From: Siderastrea siderea
Taxonomy: Eukaryota > Cnidaria > Anthozoa > Scleractinia > Rhizangiidae
DNA length: 64,000 nucleotides
Direction of reading: 5' to 3'
Assembly (NCBI GenBank): GCA_964030785.1
Contig: OZ034979.1
Span: 10,890,883-10,954,882 of the forward strand
A program made the position numbers and the translations under genes. The notes beneath the pieces were generated by a model. It made no database searches, was not told the origin of the DNA, and saw only the letters and a program-made list of their open reading frames with translations. Positions within the stretch are counted from its first letter, which is position 1. Each line of letters opens with the position of its first letter. This document shows positions 46,781 through 56,900 of the stretch, piece by piece.

Positions 46781-49700
46781 TAGCCTTAATCCGAATTCTG
46801 CTTGTCAGTTTCCATCTTCACTTCTTATTGCCGCTTTATGGCATTCCTTCCAGAATTTTAAATTGTGAATTCTGCTTTCCGATTTTCACTTTCTGTGACC
46901 AGCGTGTGACTTTCAGCGTTCGGCTTTTAGGATTCATCATTTTAAAACTCACGCGGGTTGTTGGTTTCAGCATGTTGCATTTGCTTTTCGGCATTCGGCT
47001 TTCATTATTTAAATTTCAGCTTTTGGCTGTTGGCATTAAAAGTTCAGATTATCAGTTTTGCCATTTAGCTTCTGGCTATCAGAGTTGAAACCATTATATT
47101 CTTTTCATTTGAGCTTTCTGTTTCTACCCTGCTTTTATTCTTTATTGCTCTGCGAAAAATTTGGATTTGCCACGTGCAAAAGTCGGTCCTATTTCCTTTG
47201 CTTCACGAGGAAGTGAAAGTTTGTGGATAAGGGACCGTTCATTGATTATACACAGGGGTGGGTAGGAGGAAATAACTGCAAATTTAAATAATGCCTAGAA
47301 AAATTTCCCTTTCCCCCATGTACCGTAAATCCTCCCCCCCCCCCTCCATCTCGAGATATATTTCAGAAGATAGAGTACGTGCCATGCTCAGGAGTCACCT
47401 CAAGAGCCATTAGCCAGAGAAGAATATCAGCGGCCTGCAAACAAGTGGCCTCCAATGCACTCAGTGCAAGAACAAGGGACATTTACTTCGCTCATTTTGG
47501 ATATAAAGGACATTTGATCAAAACGAAAAAAATGCACAAGCCTTTGGGTGTGCTCACGTGATGTTTGTCGACGGTTGCTCAAGATGTACATATGTGGAGC
47601 TATGATTTTGCCCGTAAAGGTCCCCATCCTTATTTATCATCATTTTTTCAGACCAATATTGCTCCGCTAGGGATTCTTCAACCTGATCAGAATGGACCTC
47701 CGACAAGAGTTCTGCTTGTGTGTATTTGTTCAGGAACTTTTTAAAGAATAGAGGTTTGCCAAAAGGAGAATGCCTTGGCGTCGAACCCAGCCTTGACAGA
47801 ATTATGTAGCGGTGCGCATGTAGCTAGAAATAAACCAGAGGATCAATTATCTCGTTAACTTGTTCTGGTTGCCCTTCAGGGAAAAGAAGAATTCGACTGT
47901 GATGATGCTGTCACGAAAATCTGTATTTCTTGGTTGACAATACTGTACACTTGTCATACCCTCTTCAGCAGCTTGTTACCTCTTGGAATTTTCATACAAT
48001 TCCTGGACATAATGGGTGTGTCCCAGTGTAGAACATGCTACAGTCCAACCGTGCAGTCAAAATACCTAAAGAGCTCGTACCAAAAACTGAATAGGCTGCT
48101 GTGAGAATGTATGAGGAGAGGGGTGGTAATCTCACACATAATGCGCATTTTGCAATCGTTCCTCTCGCATTAAGACCAGATTTAGTAGAATCTCGAAAAC
48201 AGTTATTTAACGCGTAGCAATACTAAACATAGGCATGCAATGCGCGCAGAGCCGGTGACGTTTTGTTTCACAATATCGTAAAATTCAATTTATCATGACA
48301 ACCTATGGGTTTTACACGTCCGTTTGGTTCCACCCTAACCTTTCAACCATAACCAAGTGATCTATTCATCGCAACAGAAATGATTGATATAAAAGCAACA
48401 GAATAACACCTTTGCTCTGGCAACTCGGTTTTCCTATCTCAAGGACTATTTCCAGGTAACATTCGACTACATGAGTCAGTAAGTAACAGAAATGTAAAAT
48501 AACGTGGTTCCTTTAATTATATTCCTTAAAAACTCCACCATAACAGGCTTAAAAGAAAATTTGTTGTTCAAAATAAGGTCCGTCTTGAGTCATTTTGCAA
48601 ACAATAAATTGATATGCTTACTTTTCAGAACAAAGAAATAAAATCTATGCTACCAAGTGCAGAACCGAGGTACTATCCATCGCAAGTTTGATAACATCCT
48701 TCCAACAGAAATGATTTGTTTATTAGGCAAGAGAATAATTAGAAACACCTGAGAACCTGGGATGGCCTATATTGCAAGAATAAGCCTTTTGTGGATAGAT
48801 CTGAAGTAGAATGGGGATTTAGGCTTCAAAAGTATGATAATAATTTACAATAATAATTACAATTTATGGAGCACCAAATTCAAAGTACTAAGGTACTCTG
48901 GTACTTTACAACATTATAATGTATAGCTTTCTGATAAAGTTTATGCAATTGTAATAATTTTAACGAAATATAAAATCAGTGAAAAATTTGCTTCAACAAA
49001 AAGGTTTTTTAAAGCACTTCTCATATTCCATGCAGTCTGATATAAAGTGAAGATCATTAATGACAGGCTGGAACAGGCAGAACGTCTTGACTTGAATTTC
49101 TCTTATTGGCCATGGTGTACCTCCAAGTCAAAAGCAACTCGTGCATCACACAATATTCGCCTTTCACGCAATATTTGCACAATAGAAGCGTGTCAGACAA
49201 CATTTGTTTCCATCATAATAAACAGAAAATGGTCAACGGCTTCCTGGAATTTTGATCTCCAATTTTATTTGTCGAATGAATGATTGGAGTTTCCATCCTG
49301 CTGTGAGGTTTGACAGTCGGTGCATTCAAGACATCAAAGTCACAGGCACGACATTTCTCCTGAGAATGTATAGGGCTTGATGTGCGAGAATTTTAACTAC
49401 AAGATGCTGTATTGCGTGAATTTCTTGCAGCGACAAAGCGCGTTGAATAGCCCCTGCCTGGCATAGCTGTGACAAGGAGAAAATCCGAGACTCGCCGAGA
49501 CGCCGAGACCCATGTTTTAAAATGCGAGCCCGAGACTTCCGTCGGTTTGTACAATTCGAGCCCGAGACTGGGTCCTCCGAAAATACGAGCCCGAGACGCG
49601 CTGAACCAAAAATCCAAGCTTGATAATCTGATAAAAAGCAATAAGAGCGGCTATCACGCGCTTTCGGCCTTTCGGAACTCACAGAAGCTCACAGAGAATC

Positions 49701-49997
49701 TTGTTACCAAATTTCTCGCTAAACCCTTGAACCTGGTGCTTTATTAAAGTTATTAACTTATAGTAAAGCGAAGTAGCCAACCGGTCGCATTTATCGGAAA
49801 ACGTATCACTACTTATTATCCAGGCTAGTTACTTATAAACTAATGATTCGATTGTCTGGTCTGGTCTGTCTGGTCTGTTTCTTATAACTCCCGTTGGAAA
49901 CATAAGAAAAGCTTAGGAAGTTTGGCGTTCTGCTTTTGTGGTCTTTTTGTGAAAGAGACGGTGAGCTTCGGTCCAAGGAACACGCGAGGGGGTTACA
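46781..49997. other. Intergenic region without supported genes
   Basis: 46830-47120 is rich in loose GCTTTTGGC/TTTCGGC-type words. A C tract lies at about 47333-47344. 48820-49060 is AT-rich. 49485-49625 is a degenerate CCGAGAC / GAGCCCGAGACT repeat that resembles 52926-53052. A TGGTCTGTC direct repeat is at 49857-49880. Nothing here shows consistent coding and splice signals. Confidence 0.45.
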
Positions 49998-50040
49998 ATG
50001 GAAGAAAGCGATGCGGAGTCAAAGGGGTATCAGTAAAACA

Positions 50041-50071
<31 letters not shown>

Positions 50072-50148
50072 CATTGTTCTTTTGTTTCGTTTTCTGTTGT
50101 CTTGCTCTAACCAAAACATAAAACCGAAAACGAAACAAAAGAACAATG

Positions 50149-50233
<85 letters not shown>

Positions 50234-51364
50234 TGTTTTACTGACACCCGAGTCAAAGCGGCGAAAGCGCAAATACGGTGAGTAAATCTATTGTAGCTTA
50301 TTACTGCCGTGTAATTATAGCCGCTAGCTTTTCTGGTTTTATTATTCAGTTATTGGTGATTTTTTTAGATGTTGCACTGAAAATTCGTTACGTCGTTTTT
50401 CTGTTTGTATATATATTGAAATGATCCATAGGTTGGAAAGTTGGAAAGCTAGGAACAAAACTAAAGTCAGCTATGAGGATACCTGGTCTAACACTCCACA
50501 GGAAATTTGGCGACAAGTCACAGGAATAGCGGGGAATGTAAAACACTGATGTTAGTTTGGCGTTTGTACTAAAAAGTTCCAAATTTATTCTGTTTGCAAC
50601 CAATATGTACTCGAAGATTGTGATTGCATGAGTCTTATAACTGAAATAATAAACAGCTAGCTACACAGTTATACCTTTATGACCTTTTATAGCTTTATAC
50701 TGTGCAGCTCAATGATCTGTGAAAAGAGCAACATGCACACGTGGAACTGTGCGAGTGAAGCTGTAAATAAATGGCATCTCCGCAAAAGATCCTGCGCCGC
50801 AAATGATGCCACTAAAAATTGGGAATCACGTGTAGTTTTATCATTCAAAGAGATCAAAATGAATATAAATTGTGTAGTCATATGAAGTGTTTTAGAAGAC
50901 CTACAACGCTAACAAAGTTCAGGATCTGAAACAGATGATTTGGCAAAGGATTTTAATAAGAACATATGCGTATTCATGGGATTAAAAGTAATCAAGTTTG
51001 GCACTAGCATATACGGTTATAAGCTCTAGCCTACAAAGCAGGGGTTTATTTAAAACCTGTTACACAGGCTAATAAGCTCTTAACTTAGAACTTACATAAA
51101 GCTAAATATAAGCGGGAGGGGGGTGGTATAAGGGTTGGCGAATATCATGCGGGACAAAATTGGCGTGAAAATGACTTACTAAACCTGAGACAAAGGTACA
51201 TAACCTCAAAAAGCTAGACAGCAGTAGCTAGTAGTTAAGATGCTACAAATAATTTGACTATGTTCTATTTGGCCTAAAAGAAGTTAGAGACGAGGATAGC
51301 ACTGATGCAAGCAAAGATGATGAGGCGCTGTTAATAGGCAATAGAAGAAAAAAGCGTGCAGAGG
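49998..51364 (+). pseudogene. Possible short Lys/Arg- and acidic-rich gene, start exon broken by an inserted hairpin element
   Basis: An ATG at 49998 in good context (ACAATGG) opens MEESDAESK. The frame then enters the inserted element (50025-50249) and stops at once (GGG TAT CAG TAA). Beyond the element and its target duplication the same frame resumes as RRKRKY and meets a donor at 50277 (G|GTGAGT). An exon of matching phase at 51281-51364 encodes EVRDEDSTDASKDDEALL and IGNRRKKRAE, with a GTAAGT donor. The product would be a small charged nuclear-type protein; no family is recognised. A downstream start or splicing around the element could rescue it. The gene model as a whole is weak; the insertion itself is clear. 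Confidence 0.35.
50025..50249. mobile_element. 225-bp hairpin MITE with 9-bp target duplication and internal GGGGTC arrays
   Basis: The terminal inverted repeat GGGTRTCAGTAAAACACGGG is present at both ends (one mismatch over 23 bp). GAGTCAAAG flanks both sides (50016-50024, 50250-50258). The arms also pair through CATTGTTCTTTTGTTTCG, around a loop at about 50095-50120. The left arm holds five GGGGTC units (50042-50071) and the right arm about 14 complementary CCCCGA units (50151-50233), an asymmetric expansion. Confidence 0.85.
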
Positions 51365-52005
51365 GTAAGTTTTCAAAATTGCGCGTGAATGTAGACGTAA
51401 TCATTCTACCCCGCATAGAAAGCTTTATTAGTAAAAGAATATGAATATTTTTGGCTGCTTTAAAATGGCACAGTGGAATCCACTAAAGCGACTCGCTTTA
51501 GTGCCCGTATCATCCGTTTTTAACTAAGGAGGAGCTCAACGCTCGGCCAACACGTCCAATTACTTGCTCTAAAACATATGTTCATTTTCAAACGTGCACA
51601 ACTCGGCTCGATAGTCTCAAAGTGATCTATTTAAGACAAAATTAATGAAAACATAGCGGGATAGAAAAATGAAAACGTACCGTGTGAAGATAACCAGTGT
51701 ACTAAAACCACTTAACTTTGTATATTGGCATGTCACTTGAGTCAGAGAGAAGTGTGCGTATTAACCGGCAAATCAGTACTGTATTTCAAGTTAAGTCACT
51801 CAAGATTTTGCACAAAAACCTTACAAATTCTGTCTCAAAAGCGTGTATTAAAAAGAAATTCGTAGGTTACAGGAAAGAGAAAAAGAAAGACAAAAAGAAA
51901 TGGAGAAAAGGAGAGTAAAACATGTCAGAGTCGGCGAGAGTAGCGAGACGTCTCATGACGTCTCATGGCCTGCGTGGCCTGGTTAGGAAAGAGAAAATTG
52001 TACAG

Positions 52006-52115
52006 GAGGTAGCCATGAGAAGTGACGTGTGGTCTTATTTGGATGATGATTTTCACGTTGAAATAAGCGATGAATTATATCATCATTGCCTGGCTCTGGT
52101 TTGCGACAAATTAAG
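52006..52115 (+). CDS. Candidate internal exon, unknown protein
   Basis: Between an acceptor (GTACAG|GAGG) and a donor (TTAAG|GTAACG) lies an open stretch of 36 codons: EVAMRSDVWSYLDDDFHVEI then SDELYHHCLALVCDKL. It has an amphipathic, protein-like composition. The frame is open upstream to a stop before 51922, and a stop follows the donor at once. It could belong to the gene beginning at 49998 or to an unrelated one. No family is recognised, and chance is a real alternative. Confidence 0.3.
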
Positions 52116-52925
52116 GTAACGCAGACACCGAAAAGTTTGCCTGGTTCCCACAAGGAAAACTGATAAAGGCTGCACTCTTCGACTGCCTTACAGATTCTGG
52201 GAGTAAAACAATGAACATTTGCAACTTTTTACCCGTTCTTGTGACATAAGACTATTTAATCAAGAGCGATAGCGCTCTGGTCATGAATTTGAAATACCTT
52301 CAACGCACATAACTTACGGTCAGCATCGGTACTAAAGCGGACCTATGAGGAAATAGGTCCTCACAGTAAAAAGGTTCCGCAATCGCAACCAGATAATTAT
52401 AAGCAGCTGAGCCCGGAGAAAATTGTTTGTGGATAAAAGTTCAGCTAAATTTCCCAACTTGCGTCTAATTTATCAATTAGCAGTTATCTTGAATTCTGAG
52501 GTTTGACATTTTGTTTATTAGGTTATCAATAACAATAACAAAGTAGTTTATTATGTACAAAAATATACATCAAAGGAAACGTCAGTTGCTTTTAAAAAAA
52601 GGTAGTATATGAATCGCTCGGTTAGAGGAATGTTTACGTCGATGTTTAAAAAAAATGGGACACACCAGTGTTTAGCGCTGAAGGACTGAACGATAATGGA
52701 TAGTCTGCAATGTTGTCAACAAAGACTTGAACTAAGTAAGTAATAAAAACGGCAATGTAGGTCTTCCTAATAACTGATTTAGCTTATAAATATGTACGTA
52801 TATTGTCATTCATCACGTGTTGGTTATGTATCGCTGCTAACAGAAATAAACTTAGCACTTGCTTTGCTTGCTCGTTGAACTGTGATCTCCATGCTAATAT
52901 AGCTTAATATCGGGTACAGTTTTCG

Positions 52926-53052
52926 AGATTCTGAGATCCAAATTATAAAAATTCGAGACTTCGAGACAGTTCAACGTGTACCTAGCCCGAGATTCCGAGA
53001 CCCTTGTTTTGAATGCCGAGATTTCGAGACTCGGCTGATATTTTCCGAGATG
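52926..53052. repeat. CGAGA-rich degenerate repeat
   Basis: Repeated CGAGATTC / CGAGACTTCGAGAC words. The style is the same as at 49485-49625. Confidence 0.5.
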
Positions 53053-53149
53053 CATTATTTCGGATAGACCATTCTATACCCCTACAAGGCTGTTGGGGAG
53101 AGAAAAAGAATACTTAGGGTTGTTGAACCTGTTATATTCTCGCGCCATT

Positions 53150-53285
53150 TCATTAACATTGCATTGCATTAGGTTACATTGCATTTGCATCACGTTGCAT
53201 TGCTTAACATTACATTGCATTGCTTAAAATTACATTGCATTACATCACATTACATCGCTTTACATTGCATTACTTTTCGTTAGAT
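53150..53285. repeat. ATTACATTGCATT degenerate minisatellite
   Basis: Tandem variation on ACATTGCATTGC(TT) over about 135 bp. Confidence 0.75.
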
Positions 53286-53314
53286 TGCGCTCATTTAATT
53301 TTATTCTTTTTGAG

Positions 53315-53511
53315 CCACAGTAATGACCAGTATCTAAATTCTCCTTACAGTATCACCACAAGATCAAACATACAGGTCATAAGAATGAAGGAGATCATCA
53401 TCTGGGACAAAATGTCTTGATGCGCAATCATATTCTCCCAATATGTATAAAAAAAGATATGAAGGCTAAGGAGGAGAATATGCAAGTTGATGTTGGGGCT
53501 TGAAAGGGATA
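53315..53511. mobile_element. MITE of the TTAACCCTTTAAGCCCC family
   Basis: Contains TAAATTCTCCTTACAGTATC, AAGATCAAACATACAGGTCA and ATGTCTTGATGCGCAATCAT, and ends GATGTTGGGGCTTGAAAGGGAT. The left end is degraded. Confidence 0.6.
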
Positions 53512-53974
53512 ACCTTTCGTCGCAGTTTTACACCAGCACTTTTTTCGTTTCCCTTATTCTAGCTGCAACCATAACACACCGTCAGTGCTGAAAATCAGAT
53601 TAACACTAACTGGCATTGAAAGAGAAACTAAGCTCTGGATAAAAAGAAATAATGCGACGCAGTGTCTTGTCAAAGTGCATATTGACTGCAAATAGTCTCT
53701 TTTTTTCTCGTAATCCGAATCGCAAAAAACCCGTATAGTCGCGAGTGGCGAAGCGCTGAAAGCGTGGATTGCCACGGGCAAGCCTGTATAGACTTGCTGT
53801 TCCAATGCCCGGTTGGTTCGTAACCCGAATCGCGGACCAACTAATTAACGCAAAAATAGACTGTGTCGCATTCTCATGGACATAATACAAGAACAATGAC
53901 CAAATACGTTCCAAACAACTTTATTATCACACCTTCACTGAAGAAAACAATGCTTTTCTAATTTGTCTTTCCAG

Positions 53975-56900
53975 GCTAAGCGTGGAGAGGCCGTAAAGGG
54001 AACTCTAAGCCCTGTGTGGGACACTATGGTGGAAATACTTGTTGCTGATTTCACTCAGGTTTGTTGCTACTGAAGCCAGTTTCGTTTACATGAAGACAAG
54101 GGAATGTGTTCTTGCTTGAAGCTTTACTATTTATTCCTCATTGTGGTGCGAAAGGCCTTGGGGGTAATCAAAGGAATTCCTACAGGAAAGATGATTGACC
54201 CCAACCTGAAGGGCGAGGACCCTCCCCTCGACCATTCAGTCCAGATACTATCTACCAGTGACCGTATCCCAAGCTGGCATAACTCTTGGGATCATCAAGA
54301 CATGCAATCTTCGGCACCATTTCAAAGTGACACATCCACAAGGGATAATGCTAAAGGTCCGTGTGCCATTACCGAGAACCAAACCTAGTCAATGAGTATT
54401 TCATTATACCGTCATTTCTATGCTTAGGAAAATTTCGAAAAGATGTTCGTGAATACGAAATGAACGCTAAAGTGCGCGCCTGTTAAATAAACAGACGACT
54501 TGTGCGGGACCGGACGGCTCTCTCCTGACAAAGTTGCGTAAATCCGTCCGACTCTACAAACGTCAGCTCATCAACGTGTTTTCTTTAGAATTCCGTCAGT
54601 AGTGCCGTACGGAGGTATAATAAATGATGAGTTATTTCGAAAGCACTCAACTGACGCCCGTGTAGTTCCCTAATTTTGAATTAAATACGCCAGCGTATTA
54701 TTCACCTTCATGCTTTTTCGTGATTATATTTTTCTTCAGACGACGTTATTGTTTGTTGTCCTGGACAAAGATACCAATGCCATCAAAATGATCAAGGAAG
54801 ATAGAGGAGACTTTATGGGATCATGCGACTTGTCCTTGACGGAGGTAAAAGAGAAAACGAGACGCCTAAGACGGTCAAGTAAGGCAAAGCCTTGCGAACT
54901 TAATTGTCCACAACTGCTGGCGCTTCTCTCCGATCACTGCAGCACAAAGCATTATACTTCTTTCCACCCTCTGGGGGGAGGACGGGGCGTACTCCCTTGT
55001 ATGAGCTAGTATGTGTGGTGCCAAGGGGTCCGGTTTTCGAGCCGTTTTTGCCTGAAATAGGGTATAGATTTTGACCAGTTTGGTCTGAAATAGGGTAAGG
55101 TTTATGCGATCTGGACTGGAATTGGGTATGGTTTTTAGAAAAAGCTACTTTTTTATTATTATCTTCTCTTGAGAAGTGTGTTTTGATTGATATCTTAAAC
55201 TTGAAGCCCTTCTCAAATGTCTACACAAACCGAAGCAGTTCTGAAATATAGTAGATATAGTAGTTCTCAAATGTCTACACAAACCGAAGCAGTTCTGAAA
55301 TATGGTAGAGAAAATCACATTTTTTGGTCTGGAATAGGGTAAAGGTGTAAGGGAGTGGGCCGCACGACCACCCCCAAATTTTCGGGGGGTATCCCCCGGG
55401 TCTTCTCAATGGATCGAATTCTAGTCCATCACAGGGTCTCCTCCAGTATTTTATTGTTTCAGACAATTGGTGTCACCGTGCAAATAGTTTTCCAGTTCGG
55501 TATGTCATTAATAAAATACTATTTTTTATTGCTTGAAAAGAAATCAACGACAGCGTTCCGTAGGGACAGGAGATAGTCCCGTTTCATTCATCGTTTCATA
55601 CGTCTAAAGCGGTTGGTTGGAAAAAGACGACTCGATTAATTACTCAATTTCTCAACTCTTGTTCCTTTTTTTTCAGAACAGGAAACACCCGTAGTCTTCA
55701 AGAAAAATCTCGACTTGCTGTACAAAGTGAAGGGGTCAGGTATGATGAAGGCGGGCAAGCTATGTGTTTTGGCCATTTTTAGACCCGTCGCTTCAGTCGC
55801 CAAGTCTGGTAAGTGCGCATGCCTGGCCATGCAAATCATGACTTTTTTTGTATTCAGATTCCACGATCCTTTAAATCAGCGATTGGAATATACAGAGTAG
55901 CCGGGAACTGGACAGGGGATTTTTTCTCGACCCCAGTGCCCTCGAATCTCTTCTCCTCATAGGACGGTCGAACAAGCGTAAAGAAGAAACGTCCTGGGGC
56001 CAAGAAGGTGGACGTTCTTCCCTAAATCTCAGTAATTTTGAATATCTTTGCTCTAACAATAGGGATTCTAGCTCAGCAACGCTCAAATACGTTTACTATA
56101 GGAAATCACTCAAGTACAACGAAGCCCCCAAAGTCGTGTTACGATGCGTTAATGTTTAGGTGTTGCATGTTTTGATGCCTTTTGTTATTTTGTTTTTCTT
56201 CAGAAATTAGAGAAAACGGCCAAGGTCTTCCAGAGGGTGAACCTCCAGGACCAGTAAGTCATCCAAGAAGCCATTACATTCATAAATATTAATTTTTTGA
56301 GCATCATGAACGTCAGTGGACAAGAATAAAGCCTCACTCTTTCCTAAGCCTTAAGCTCCAAATACCAACTTGCAGACAGCAAAAATTCAGGTTTCTTGGT
56401 TTCTTGGTTTTTTCGCCAAGTAACGAGGTCGTAGGTTATATCTTATTTTTTATCCTCAGATCTTCCCATCGGCGACATGTAACTCTGCCAACTCCAATGC
56501 CAATATTTGCCAACCATTCCTTACCTTTCCATCATTGGACAGTGAGTGGATGTATTATTAACTCTTAAAGCCCCACTAGTGACAAGAATCTAATTTCTCC
56601 TTACATTATTACTATCTGATAAACCATACAGGTAATGAGAATAAAGGAAAATGATCACCAATGATCAAATGTCTCGTTTTTTCAATCCAAATTCTTCCAA
56701 CTAGTAACATTAGAAATATAAGGAGAATAGTGAGGAGAATATGGATGTTAATATTGGGGCTTAAATGGTTAACTAGTTAGACCACTAGGTTGATGACAGG
56801 GTAGCAAACTTAACACGATTAGGGCTGCAACGTCCCACGATACGATACATAAATTTTCCCACGATACGATACATATCTCGATACAAGGGCGACGATACGA

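Noticed and set aside
50082..50285. Arg-Pro repeat protein frame (and a Gly-Arg frame opposite)
   Set aside because: Produced by the CCCCGA array inside the hairpin element.
55355..55576. 73-codon frame in a C2-gene intron
   Set aside because: Sits at a repeat boundary with no domain; the C2 reading frame passes it by as intron.
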